A DNA stretch of 64,000 nucleotides from NCBI GenBank assembly GCA_947396885.1, contig OX377202.1, positions 74,868,643-74,932,642 of the forward strand, in the 5' to 3' direction. Position 1 is the stretch's first letter, and the number at the start of each line of letters is the position of its first letter. Positions 22,101 to 32,739 of this stretch are shown here, piece after piece. Source of the stretch: Heligmosomoides polygyrus polygyrus. Its lineage: Eukaryota; Nematoda; Chromadorea; Rhabditida; Heligmosomidae. The notes beneath the pieces are model-generated. The model ran no database searches. It was not told the DNA's origin and saw nothing but the letters and a program-made list of their open reading frames with translations. The translations under genes and the position numbers were made by a program.

Positions 22101-22154
22101 GTCATGATCTTGCGTTATCGCTTTACCTAGCATTATCTCGGCTATAACCAGCTT
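19109..22154. other. No recognisable gene; two G homopolymers and TTCGA-rich stretch
   Basis: I found no gene with motifs or linked exons here. G tracts of 12 bases lie at 19,482-19,493 and 20,465-20,476. Around 20,885-21,010 the sequence is rich in TTCGA and ATTCG words, as also at 15,020-15,150, suggesting decayed simple sequence. A short plus-strand frame at 21,794-22,087 is unrecognised. Confidence 0.4.
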
Positions 22155-22174
22155 ACCGCAATGCCAACCGCAAT
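22155..22174. repeat. Target-site duplication of the RTE element (3' side)
   Basis: ACCGCAATGCCAACCGCAAT is identical at 22,155-22,174 and 25,315-25,334, directly outside the element ends. Confidence 0.92.
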
Positions 22175-22207
22175 TCTTCTTCTTCTTCTTCTTCTTCTTC
22201 TTCAGCG
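22175..22207 (+). repeat. (TTC)n microsatellite, 3' tail of the RTE element
   Basis: About ten TTC units form the 3' tail of the minus-strand RTE. The truncated copy at 3.46 kb has the same tail with fewer units. Confidence 0.9.
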
Positions 22208-25200
22208 TTTGTCGCGCTTCGTGGCGGGGTCCGCTATTCTGGTGTCATGACGCCACCTTTCCCGATCCAGCGCTAGATCGGGGTGGACACCAGCTACTTT
22301 CAAGTCCGTATGTAACGTATCAGCCCAGCACTGCTTCGGTCGCCCTCTAGGCCGCTTTCCTATTACCTCAAAGTTAAGGCCTATCTTGCGGACGCTGTGT
22401 TCTTCTACACGCAGAACGTGGCCATACCATCGTAAGCGAGCTTCGCGCATCTTGTCAGATATCGGCGCGACACCGAACTTCTGCCGAATAGCGTCGTTTC
22501 GAATGCGGTCCATGCGCGTCACTCCAGCCGTCCAGCGCAGCATCTTCGTCTCCATGACGCTGAGGCGCGTTTCAACTTCCCTGGTCGCAGGCCAACACTC
22601 AGCGCCGTACATCGCTACTGGCCGCGCGACTGCTCTGTAGATCTTCGACTTCAAGCGCTCCGGTATCTTCCTATCGCAGAGCACGCCAGTCAACGAGCGC
22701 CACTTGGACCAAGCTGCACTCACGCGTGAATTCACTTCGACCATCAGTTTGCCGTCAGACGCGACTGCTGATCCCAGGTACTTAAAGACCGCAGTGCGTG
22801 GAAGCTCGATGCCGTTAACCTTGATGGAGCTGGACTCGGTAACGTCCGTCGTTAAATACTCGGTCTTCTTCACGTTCAATCTGAGTCCAAACCGCTCCAA
22901 GCGATCACACCAAGCTTGCAACTCTCGCTCGAGTTCTCATTTATCTTCGCTAGCGAGCATCACGTCATCGGCATAACGCAACGTCCAAGGGACGGGCTTC
23001 TGAAGATCTCGTGTGATGGCATCCATAACGACAACAAAGAGGAGTGGGGAAAGCGCTGAACCCTGGTGTACTCCGACAGAGATGGGAAACTCCATCGAGG
23101 TCCCAGCTGCAGCTTGAACTCGACTCTTTGGACAAGAGTAGAGAATTCGCACCCACTCTATAAGCTCTTCAGGAACTCCCTGTTGACGCAGGGCGTACCA
23201 TATCACTTCATGCGGTACGCGGTCAAAGGCCTTCTCCAAGTCGAGAAAGGCGATATGCACTGGCTTCTGTTTCTCGCGATGCTTCTCTATCAGGAGGCGG
23301 ACGGCATGTATGGCATCAACGGTGCCACAGCCAGCCGCGAAGCCGCACTGATTGCTGGAAAGCTGGACGATGTCCCGAATTCGTCCATCGACAACTCGCT
23401 CAAAGATCTTCATGCTGTGCGAAAGCAAGCGAATCGGACGGTAATTGGAGCAGTCTGCAGGACTGCCCTTCTTCTTCCAAATTGGAATCGTCGTACTTTG
23501 ACGCCAACACTCAGGCACTTTCTTCTCCGCCACAACCTGATTAAAGAACTTCGCCAACCACTCAGCAGGGTACCAGTACTTGGACTTCCATAAATCAGCT
23601 GCCACGTCATCGGGCCCAGTCGCTTTGCCTGGCTTCATCTTCTTCAAAGCCGCTTCAATCTCCTCCACGGTGATCTTCTGAACGGGGCCGTGGGTTGGAG
23701 CCGTGGAAGGGATGGCTGGATGAGGAAATTCTACTGTAGAGATTTCCTCAAAGTAGTCGCGCCATCGCTTCAATGCCTTCTTGCGGTCCGTAAGAAGATG
23801 GCCGTTCTCATCATTGATGCCGAAGAACTTCTCGATGTCCTCGGTCTGGTGATGGCGATTCTTTGCGAGTCGGTACAGATACCGCTCACCATCGCGCGAC
23901 TCGAGCTTCTCGTTGACATCTCCATAATGAATGGCTTTTGCAAGAGCCACGGCCTTCTTTGCAGCCTTCCTCGCTTCTTGGTACTTCCGCCAGTTAACCG
24001 CCGTCTTTTCGCCGAGAAACACGTGATAAAGCGACTTCTTCTCTCGCACTTTTGCTTTCACGTCATCTGTCCACAGCCATGCCTGCTTGTCGACTTTGCG
24101 TCGTCCAGGCTTCGTAGTGCCGAGTTCCAACCTTGCAGCTTGGCGTATCGCGTCGGTTGCTTTCTTCCAAGTTTCATCGACAGTCGTAACTGTCGGTAAC
24201 CGCACGCGAGAAATCACAGCTGCTTCCTTCTCTTTCATTCGCCACCACTTGATTCTTGCAGCACCGCATCGCTCGACCTGCTTCAGCCTCGGAAAGGCGA
24301 TCTTCAGCACAGATCAGCGGTCGGTGCTGTGGGGCGACCGTCTCATACGGCACGACCTTCGCGTCTGTGACAAGACTCCGATCACGATCCTTCACAAGCA
24401 CAAAGTCTATCTGAGACTTGGAGCTCCCACTATAATATGTGATGAGGTGGGAGTCGCGTTTTCGGAAGACGGTGTTTACAATGGTGAGACTATACGATTC
24501 CGCATACTCAAGAATGCGCTCACCATCGGCGTTACGTGATCCGTATCCGAAACCACCATGACAGCTGTACTCGTCCTTCGTAGCACCAACGTGCCCATTA
24601 AGGTCACCAGCGACTATGATGACATCTTTCGACGGTACCTCTGCTGTCTTCTCATCCAGCAGGTTCCAAAACTCATCCTTGGCTTGATCGGAGCAGCCAG
24701 TCTGTGGAGCATACGCAGAGAAGAAATGGTAGAGTCTCCTTAGCGGCGACAACGATCTTCATCAACCGATCGTCAAAGCGCTCAACGCTTACAATCGAGT
24801 CACGAAATCGTTCGGAGACGATTATTCCGACACCACTGGTGGTCCTGGGACTTCCACACAGAACGGCCTTGAAGCCACGTCCTATGTCCCTTGACTTGCG
24901 GCAGGACCACCTCGACTCCTGCACCGCACAGAAATCAACTCTTCTACGCTCCAGTGCTTCAACCAACTCGCACGAGCGGCCCGTCAACGTACCCACATTC
25001 AGCGTTGCCACGCGGGTCCTGCTTACGTTACGGGACTTTCGGACTAGCTCAGTTGCCCCCCGATGCCGTCCTCGCATCAGGGACCCTCGCATACTTCTCA
25101 CACTCGCCGGGCTCTGCGAGTGCGCGTCGGCTCCCGCGGACGCCGTAGCACTATCACGAAAAACTTGCAATGTCATGAACCATGTGATGTGACATGGGTG

Positions 25201-25239
25201 TTCGTAGGCCGGCCTGTCACAAGGGCCTGTCGCCTGCAA
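22202..25239 (-). pseudogene. RTE endonuclease-reverse transcriptase ORF (two frameshifts, one stop)
   Basis: Reading leftward from 25,239, the first block holds TRVATLNVGTLTGRSCELV, CAVQESRW and SGVGIIVSERF of an AP-type endonuclease. After a frameshift near 24,700, the next block has SAYAPQTGCSDQ, IIVAGDLNGHVG, QIDFVLVKDRD and APQHRPLI, the rest of that domain. After a second frameshift near 24,300, the reverse transcriptase block (24,310-22,937) contains NYRPIRLLSHSMKIFERV, FLDLEKAFDRVPH (motif A), VHQGSALSPLLF (motif B) and LRYADDVMLASEDK (motif C, YADD). An in-frame TGA at about 22,938 interrupts what the shorter copy at 2.8 kb reads through with Ser. The C-terminal block from 22,921 ends with a zinc-less RHDTRIADPATKRDK tail. 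Catalytic residues are retained. Confidence 0.92.
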
Positions 25240-25698
25240 TCGAATGTCCGTGTTCGGCTTAGCTCGCAGAGCGGGCAGTTTCCAGTGGCACCACGTGGAG
25301 GAACGGACATCGCCACCGCAATGCCAACCGCAATACAGTTGTAATATTTTTGCTTCTTTAAAATAGTTTGCTTATTAGCATTTCAAAAGGCGTTTTAATC
25401 TCCATGCTCAGAACCCAGAATATTAGGTTGTTCGAAAAGTTCTGAAGGTTTTTGCTTTCGTTCGTTTATTTCTGAGGAATGGGTGCGGCGCAATGCCTCG
25501 CCGAAGTATTCTTTTGGTGTAGTTGTGTTTGAATAGGTTGCATGTGTTGTTCTGCTTCCGGTTTCTGTTAATCATTATGTTGTTCCCGGGTACCTGTGCT
25601 AGCCATGTGGGGAGGGAGGAGGGGATGATCGATCGACGTCCTCGCCTGTGCACGGCGGCGGCCATTCAGGGGCGGCGCGGCGGCGCTTGTCCGCGTAA

Positions 25699-25841
25699 AG
25701 GCCCCCACAGAGTTCTGCGGCAACGCCGCTCGCCGCTATGGTTAAGGATAGGGCAGGAACGCCGCCGGCGGCGAACTCTGCGTCTCTGCCCTATGGTTAA
25801 GCATAGGGCCGCGGCGCTGTCGCAGAACTCTGTGGGGGCCT
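25699..25841. mobile_element. TAA-flanked MITE, 143 bp
   Basis: AGGCCCCCACAGAGTTCTGC at the left matches the complement of the right end. TAA occurs at 25,696-25,698 and 25,842-25,844. An internal inverted pair (CTATGGTTAAGGATAGGG and relatives) repeats twice. This is another Harbinger-like MITE with a GGCC-containing terminus and no coding capacity. Confidence 0.82.
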
Positions 25842-25844
25842 TAA

Positions 25845-25977
25845 GCCCTAGTTTATAGCTGCAACGCTGCGCAGCGCGGGCCACAATCGAAATGTATATC
25901 GATCGGGCGGCACGGAAAATCGATATCCATGGCAATCGTGGTGCCGCGTCGCGTGGCGGCGCATGTATTAACTAGCC
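25845..25977. mobile_element. Adjacent MITE sharing the TAA boundary, 133 bp
   Basis: The left end GCCCTAGTTTATAGCTGCAA and the complement of the right end, GGCTAGTTAATACATGCGCC, are imperfect inverted repeats, with CCACAATCG and CCACGATTG further in. The left flank is the TAA shared with the preceding MITE and the right flank is TAC, so the duplication is imperfect. Two MITEs placed back to back suggest that the first one's TAA served as the target of the second, or the reverse. Confidence 0.6.
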
Positions 25978-26022
25978 TACGGCGGCAGCCTCCCATCCCG
26001 CCTCTCCGCGCAACCCTATATA

Positions 26023-26083
26023 CCTCACACCAGGTGCAGACTGGGCCGGGCGCACCGGGCTCAGTCTGCACCTGGCGTGAGGT
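26023..26083. repeat. GC-rich hairpin
   Basis: CCTCACACCAGGTGCAGACT and the complement of CAGTCTGCACCTGGCGTGAGG form an inverted repeat of about 27 bases per arm with a very short loop. No TSD was identified. Confidence 0.75.
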
Positions 26084-26949
26084 TGCGATGAGCGGATACG
26101 GCGCGAATAGATTAGGCATTGTGGCAGGTCGTGTTGACCGCTGGCCTGAGTGTTCAACGCAGCGTCTTCATTGGTGCGCGCTCAGAGGATCGTCCTGCAG
26201 TTGCGTGTCACAACGTAGCGGTGGAGCATACTTGCCACCGGCTCTCTGGTTTCGACGCACGTTTAGTGGTCGTACAGGCGCGTCAAGCGTTTGCTGTTGG
26301 ACTTGCGAGGGTATTATTGCGCGGATTGTTGCGTGTGGCGAGACTCGCCCGTACATCAACATAGCAAGACTGTGTAGTGCAGATGTCAGGCGTTACGAGA
26401 GTGGGTGAGATCGGCAATAGAGGCCCTACACGGGTTAAGATGTGATCAATATCTATATCCCTAACCCTGCTGCGAAAGATACCATGTAACAAGCCAGCGG
26501 TTCAGTTTATTAACGTTGTAAGGAAGTGCCAGAAGGCACGATCCCGGACCGGAATAACATCATGCATTTTTTATATGAGTTTATCTCCATACATACATAC
26601 TAAATATTCGGAACATGCGGGCAAGATACTGAATATACAAGATGCAAACATAGAGTATCGATTGTACGAGAATATTCATGAGGGAGCCCGGGGATCATCT
26701 TAAACAATTACAACTCTGATTACGAGGCAGGATGCATAGAGTATGACCTACGATAGAGAAGAGGGGAAAAGCGGAGCCTGAGCTCGCCTACGGAGGAGGA
26801 GACCGCCAGGTGATTTCCTGGCCTGTTGTTTTATAACCTCTTCAGCGAGAGCAGAACGGTGTGTGTGCCGTGAGTGGTCGGAGGGCGTGAATGGTGCTGG
26901 TGATCACGGGAAGCGACTACCAAGTTCCCGAATAAATGCGGTTTCGTGT

Positions 26950-27905
26950 ACAATTCAACATCACCACACCGGTCAAGGTATCACAAAATACCAAGGCGAA
27001 GGCTAAGAGAGGACAGAACCAGCTGCTGATAGGCACGAGCGAGGAGGCCTAGGTCCAGTGTGAGGCTCTCCAGGAACAGCTCGTGGGGCTACAGCGGCAG
27101 GGAGCTGAACACCTCTCGTTGAAGGCGCTGGCCAAGGAAGTGTGCGACACACTGGATCATCAATTTCCTGCTTAAGACGATCTCGTTGCGCAGCGCGGTA
27201 GCGCTTTAGCATTCCATAATCCAGGTGGAGGAAGGTGAGAGCACTGGTGGAGCGCCGATTCCTGAACAGCGGACAAGGGTCGTGAGCCGATCGACGACTA
27301 GATCGTGCAGATCATCAAGTGCGTCTTGTAACGCGGGAGAGGAGCGATATTCGCGGCAATGATCCTATGGACAGACGTAGAGGGATTCTCAGAGAAAGAG
27401 CTTCAGCGACTTTGCTCCGAACTTTAGCATTAAATGCGACAACATTTGGCTTCGCCATGACATACTTTCGCATTTGCTGCTCTCTGTGATGGATAGTTAC
27501 CCTAAAGCGGTGGCCCAATCCCTACCAAAGCGAATACGTGAGGGTAATTTTGAGGATCTCGTGGAGGCTCTCAGAGTCATGCTGATAGAAGACAGCTAAA
27601 AGCCTACCTAGAGTTGAAACACCTAAGGAAAACTGGCGGCGTCAGCACGTACTGCGTCGAGCTTGAGAGGCTAACGCAGAGTGCGTACCCAGGCCAGTTG
27701 GTGGAGCAACTCTCACGCACCAGAATCAGAGAGCTAGTAAGTTAGTTGACCAACTGGCAAGAATACCTGCAGCTCGTCAAGGCGATGGAGATCGCTCCGA
27801 AGAAGTTTGCCTATGAGACGGTGAAGGTCATGGCGCGGCGGTGTGAGAGAAGCAAACGCATGGCGAAAGATATGCGCGAAGAGGTGGAAACGCTCAAGGT
27901 CAAAG
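26950..27905 (+). pseudogene. Gypsy-like gag remnant
   Basis: Fragments in several frames include QCEALQEQLVGLQRQ (coiled-coil-like, near 27,060), a run including PKAVAQSLPKRIREGNFEDL (near 27,510) and VSTYCVELERLTQSAYPG (near 27,640), then QEYLQLVKAMEIAPKKFAYE. This order is typical of retrotransposon Gag in nematode Ty3/gypsy elements. Stops and frameshifts abound. Upstream, 26,830-26,960 ends in GAATAAATGCGGTTTCGTG, which could be the end of a 5' LTR, but this is unproven. The 3' side is interrupted by the mariner remnant at 27,906. Confidence 0.6.
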
Positions 27906-29020
27906 GGATTTTATTTATCCTTTAATGGAAATAAGCACCATTACAATTAATACACTTTACCCAACACGACAACAGCATAGGCATTCCACCTTTGTCGGGT
28001 CTGCTAGAATTAATAAAACGTAAGAAGTCAATTTGACATCATATTGGTTGCTGAATTTTTTATCCTTCACATGAGGATCTAAATGCTTCAAAAATGAATG
28101 GTAAGAGACCGATCTGGTGAATATGCTGGATGTAGCATTGTCCGAATCGATTAAGTCAGTTGAAAGATGCGCCCAGAATCGATTAAAGGTTCGGGTCCCG
28201 TTAGAGCCAAGCAACCAAGTTTCTTATCCCAATTCATTCAGCTTCTGAATAACATATTTTGAAACGTGTGGACGCGCGTTGTCACGCCGTAGGATTGGGT
28301 CTCTTCGGATGACCAAAGCCGGCAGTTTTTCAGTCAACTTCTGGTGGATCACTTCAACTTCGGTACAGTATTTCTCCGCTCTGATAGTCTCCAGTTTCAA
28401 CAAATCGTAATGAACCATACCAGCCGTTGTCCACCATACGGTTACCATGGTCATCTTTGAGTGGAGACATAGTTTCGGCATCTCCTTGGGGCTCTCATTC
28501 TTGCCCAGTCATTGTGCAGAGCGACGACGATTGGCATGATGGATACAGCTTTCGCGGCATGTCACGACCCTGTCTAAAAAGGGCTCCCTTAGATTGCACA
28601 GCCTCAGCAAAACACAAGTGTTGTGGCGCTTCAGCATCTGCCGGTCCGTTCGTGTGGGATTCATTTATTCAATTTCTTTACCTTTCCGATCGCACTTAAG
28701 TGGCGATTGGTCGTGCTGCCGTCCGCACCGAAATGCTGCGCTAGCTCTCTCACAGCTTGACACGGATTCGCTTCCACCATAGCTTTAAGGAAGTCGTCGT
28801 TGAGGAGCTATGACGGCCTACCTCGGTCTTCATATTCGAGACTTCCATCTCCAGATCGAAGACGAACCAGTGTGGAATTGTATGCTCCTTAAATCCTTCA
28901 AAAATGCAGCGTGGATGTTACGTGCTGCGGCGTTGTGTCCACTGTTCCATTCACATCGTAGAGCATTCGAATATCACATTGAATCGAAATGTAAAAACGA
29001 CATCAAAAACCCAGCAAGAG
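27906..29020 (-). pseudogene. Mariner transposase remnant, copy 1
   Basis: Read on the minus strand from about 29,020, the sequence keeps the mariner order. TTTTTGATGTCGTTTTTACAT leads in; AARNIHAAF-like helix-turn-helix sequence follows near 28,910; VREL and GKVKKLNK-like pieces lie near 28,720-28,650. MVTVWWTTAGMVHYD is near 28,430, and PILRRDNARPHVSK (mariner DNARPH box) near 28,270. HSFLKHLDPHV and DKKFSNQYDV close the C-terminus near 28,080. Copy 2 at 41.2-42.2 kb aligns along its length. Frameshifts and stops inactivate it. Confidence 0.83.
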
Positions 29021-29039
29021 GCAATGGTCAGAAATACTA

Positions 29040-30575
29040 CAGTGGGTTTCAAAAGTATGTATCCACTCCAAAACTTGCCCATATCTCGTTTCGCCGTTTA
29101 TTTCTGCAGGCCCGCACTAGCTCCACTAGATTCCTCGTAGCAGAAAATAGGTAACCACTCACTTTCAAAAAATTTTCGTCTCACACCAGAACCAGACTTT
29201 TTTTGTTGAAGAAAATTTGTTGAAAATTGGCGTTTCAAAACTATGTATTCACTTGTGGAAGACAAATTTTTTACTGCATTCCGAAGTCTATCGACTCACC
29301 AATATTTCTCATAACATCATGCACCGTATTATTCATGCTATTGACAAGGTTCTGGATGATTTTGTTTTCCCATGCAGTCGAAATCGAAACCAACACGTCA
29401 CTGAAGTTAGGTTATTCGCGTAGACTCGTCGAATCACGATCCCTCACATGTTTTTCATTGAGGTGCTGTTATGAGAACAGGCCGGTCACTCCGCTACTTG
29501 AAATTTGTGACGGTTGAGCCAGTCTTTGGTCGTGCTGCACACATGGACTGCAGCTCTGCCCTGTGGCAGAACATGTGTCTGATGTCTTCTGCCTTTCAAG
29601 AAAGGCAGAAAGATAGAAACCACAAAACCATGACACTCCAAACTGTCCATGCAACTCGGTGAAAGCCTAAGCTTCAGCATTCCACAGCTGCAGAAACCAA
29701 GCCACTATCATCCATGAACCGCCTCGAAAGCTGCGACGACGGGAACTTCTCGCAGGGCTTCCCTGCAATGTCGGTACCCACCGGGCCATCCAAATTAGAT
29801 TTTTCCCGTTGGTAAAGAAAGATAAACGAAATTTAACTTGGATAGTCTCCGATGGACACCGACGTTACTGGAGAGACCTGTGAGAAACCCCTGTCGTCAC
29901 AACTTTGGAGACGGTTCATTAATGACAGTGGACAGCTCCTTTAGCAGCGGAATGCTGAAGCTTAGGCTTTCGTGGTGTCTCGTGGACAGTCTAGGATATC
30001 AAAGTGTAGAGGAGTCTATCCTTCTTCCTTTCTTGAGAGGCAGAAAACATCAGACACATGTTCTGGAACAGTCCATGTGTCCAGATCGACCAAAGATTGG
30101 CTCCACCGTAACAACATTCAAGTACCGGACTGGCCGGCCTGTTCTCCTGACAGCAACTCAATGAAGAACATGTAGGGGATCGTATTTCGATGAGACTACG
30201 CGAATAACTGACAGTTCAATGACGTGGTGGCAATCTTGATTATATGGGACACCAATGAAGACAAAATCATCGAGAATCTTGTCAATAGCAATATGATGCA
30301 TGGTGTGATACGAAGTAAAGGTGGTCCGATCGACTTTTAAATTTAGTAAAAGTTAGTTTTTCACAAGTGGATACATTCTTTTGGATAGCCAATTTCCAAC
30401 TAATTTTTTTCAAAAGAGTTTGATTCTCGTGTGAGACGAAAAAATTGCTGAAGGCGAGTGGTTACCTATTTTCAACTACGGGGAATCAAGTGGAGCTAGT
30501 GAGGTCTTGCAGGACTAAACGCAAAATAAGATATGGGCAAGTTTTGAAGTGGATATATACTTTCAAAACGCACTG
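29040..30575. mobile_element. Tc1-like element converted to a giant palindrome
   Basis: The element is bounded by TA on both sides (29,038-29,039 and 30,576-30,577) and has CAGTGGGTTTCAAAAGTATG and the complement of CATACTTTCAAAACGCACTG-like sequence at its ends. Both halves derive from the same 3' half of a Tc1-like transposase in head-to-head orientation. The left arm is about 29,040-29,808 on the minus strand, and the right arm about 29,832-30,575 on the plus strand. Each arm carries DGHRRYW-type sequence (right arm), LPFL.GRRHQTHV and a DWPA..PDSN box. No 5' half is present, so it cannot encode transposase. Confidence 0.85.
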
Positions 30576-30639
30576 TATAAATCTTAAGAAAACGATGATT
30601 CTCGCTCTCAGAAACTATACACAATGCCATTGGTAACCA

Positions 30640-31150
30640 AGAAAAATCGAACAAAAAGCATAGGTGGCAATATCGGTCATTTCATATCGAACGACTGATA
30701 TTTATCGAGATACACGTGAGGAGGTGATGGCTGAGTGTACCAACACCTGAGACTCCTTCAATCAAAGCTAGTAAGACATAGACAAACCGGGGGAAAGCTA
30801 CCATGATGGGCCATGTTTGAGCTCTATGAGCTCTGATTATCGAATGTGAGGTCCATGGCATTCAAGCGTATTGACTTGGGCGTTAAGGCACATTCGCCCA
30901 CGTCTTTGTTCAGCTACGGTTACAAGCTGTGCTCCTAATCATTATATCAGCTCATCTTAGGTCTCATCTTGTCTCTACTTATCTAACGATAAGAAGGAAC
31001 CAGTGTGTAACGGAATATATGGAGAGAGTTGTATTGTACATAATTACAACTTTACAAGGCTATAAATACGATACCGAATTATAAAGAATAGTGAGGCAGT
31101 AAACAATTCTGGTGACATCTTAAAAAATGCCTAAGGTACTGAAACCCAAT
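30640..31150. other. No recognisable gene
   Basis: Sequence between the Tc1-derived palindrome and the tRNA-like repeat pair. I see neither a motif-bearing frame nor a repeat. Confidence 0.4.
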
Positions 31151-31157
31151 CATTCTG

Positions 31158-31258
31158 AGATTTATTTAAAATCGAGCGAGTATAACTAATTAAGAGGCTA
31201 CGTTAAGTGCCATAATTTTATAACATTTGTGCCCACGACCTGTTCACTCTAATTCAGG
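31158..31258 (+). repeat. Direct repeat outside the SINE-like pair (left)
   Basis: TTTAAAATCGAGCGAG, TAATTAAGAGGCTACGTTAA and CACGACCTGTT recur in the same orientation at about 32,622-32,715 with about 80 percent identity by eye. Together they flank the inverted SINE-like pair. Confidence 0.65.
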
Positions 31259-31263
31259 CCTAA

Positions 31264-31680
31264 CCAGGGAATGCCGTCAGCTTCCCATGGAACATCGGAT
31301 TGAGACCTGTATGAGGTGAAAGAGCTCGAGACGCTGATCAAAGATATGTAGACCAGACCTGCTTAGTTGTTCTCCTAAGCGAGTTGTGGACGGCGAAAGC
31401 CGCCAGTGTTGCGTAATCAGAGGCGCGGTTGGCAGCGCTGACAGCAGCGGCAGCGTCAAAGTGATAGAGTGTTCGCTTCGCAGGATTGGGGGTATGAGTT
31501 CGATTCCGTTGGTGACCGCGTTTTCGCATTTTGTGATCTATCTTCGACGAGAATTTATACTCTCACTTTTAGCGCCCTTTTGAGCGAACGGCTGATGGCG
31601 GCCTGCATTTTCGTCTACTAGTATGTTCGAAGTGTGAAATATGCCTCGAGAAGCATATTTCATTCATTGCATAAAGAAAG
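31264..31680 (+). repeat. tRNA-Ala-like SINE candidate, copy 1
   Basis: The segment contains GTGATAGAGTGTTCGCTTCG followed by GAGTTCGATTCC (31,496-31,507). The first resembles the A box, D arm and CTTCGCA anticodon loop of tRNA-Ala(CGC), the second a B box. The spacing from A to B box is tRNA-like. It has an inverted partner at about 32,125-32,536. A tRNA-derived SINE is the simplest interpretation, but a non-coding repeat with a chance resemblance is possible. Confidence 0.5.
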
Positions 31681-32124
31681 CTAAAGTTTTAATCGACTCA
31701 ACTATACATATATATCTGTTCAAACCTCCGTCAACACTGATTGAAGAACACAAAAAATTTGTGAAACAGACATGCTGCTGAGCAACTGCACACCTAGTTA
31801 TAAACCTAGGCTTACGCTAAACGGCTTCTAATCTCATGCATTGTTTAGCCAGTAGGCCAAGTGTTTGGCCTTGTAGCTCAATTTTGAAAGTTTCGATGTG
31901 TCATGTTGATTTTTTTTTCATTCGCCTTACCTTTATCCCAAAATGGAGGCGGATGAAGATTTCGATGCGGGCGATTCCGCTAATAACGACCCCGACTGGG
32001 ACTATAATGATGACGAGGATGGAAGCGCAACAAGTGGGAACGAAGTTTACTTTGGCATCTCCGCTATAAGCCCTGACCAGGTGTGATGCAAGCTACATAT
32101 AATGTTTTCTCTACGCATAATGCC

Positions 32125-32536
32125 AATTTTCGGTCAACTTCCTTTATGCCATGAATAAAACATGTTTCCAACTTCGAATATCCTAATAGACGTAAATGCG
32201 AGCCACCAGCCGTTCGCTCAAAACGTGTTGAACATGAGATTATAGGTACTCCTCGAAGACAGGTCACAAAATACAAAAACACCTCACCGACGGGTACCGA
32301 ACCCACTACCACAACTCTGTGAAGCGAACACTCCACCACTGTGCCGCTGCCGCTACTGTTAGCGCTGCCAACCGCACCTCTGATTACGCAACACTGGCAA
32401 CTTTCGCCCGGCACAACTCGCTTACGAGACCCAATTAGCAGATTTGGTCTACATATCTGTGATCAGCGTCTCAAGCTCTTTCACCTTATATAGGTCTCAA
32501 TCCGAAGTTCCATGGGAAGCTGATGGCATTCCCTGG
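32125..32536 (-). repeat. tRNA-Ala-like SINE candidate, copy 2 (inverted)
   Basis: On the minus strand it matches copy 1 from CCAGGGAATGCCATCAGCTT through CAGTGGTGGAGTGTTCGCTT and the B-box-like GGGTTCGGTACCC. The B box is more decayed than in copy 1. The arms of roughly 410 bases are separated by about 440 bases, which contain no recognised gene. Confidence 0.5.
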
Positions 32537-32621
32537 TAAGAAGAAAATTCGATTCCACTGCCTAACTGCACAGTTACTGTAGTAGCTTGAGCAATGATTC
32601 ACTGCAACTTCAACTTAGCGA

Positions 32622-32715
32622 TTTGTTTAAAATCAAGCGAGATACCTAATTCAGAGGCTACGTTAAGTGTTACTCTTTAACAGCCTTTTTGCCTACGATC
32701 TATTGACGCTAATCC
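32622..32715 (+). repeat. Direct repeat outside the SINE-like pair (right)
   Basis: Partner of 31,158-31,258 in the same orientation (TTTAAAATCAAGCGAGATAC, CAGAGGCTACGTTAAGTG). Confidence 0.65.
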
Positions 32716-32739
32716 CCAATTTCCAAGGCGGTGAAAAGC

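Larger units (their letters stand above)
22175..25314 (-). mobile_element. Near-full-length RTE-type non-LTR retrotransposon, 3.14 kb
   Basis: The element lies on the minus strand between two identical 20-base duplications. It ends in a (TTC)n tract on the plus strand (GAA repeats on its own strand), the short-repeat tail seen in RTE elements instead of poly-A. It encodes a single endonuclease-plus-reverse transcriptase protein. The 5' leader (about 25,314-25,190) recurs at 34.4-34.6 kb, and the 3' end recurs at 2.77-3.47 kb, so at least three copies of the family are in the window. Frames are interrupted near 24,700 and 24,300 and by a stop near 22,938, so this copy is probably inactive despite the intact TSD. 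Confidence 0.92.

Noticed and set aside
23066..23593. 175-codon plus-strand frame
   Set aside because: It is the antisense of the RTE reverse transcriptase.
31452..31510. Functional tRNA-Ala gene
   Set aside because: A- and B-box-like sequences are present, but the acceptor stem does not pair and the sequence extends as a longer repeat with an inverted copy.
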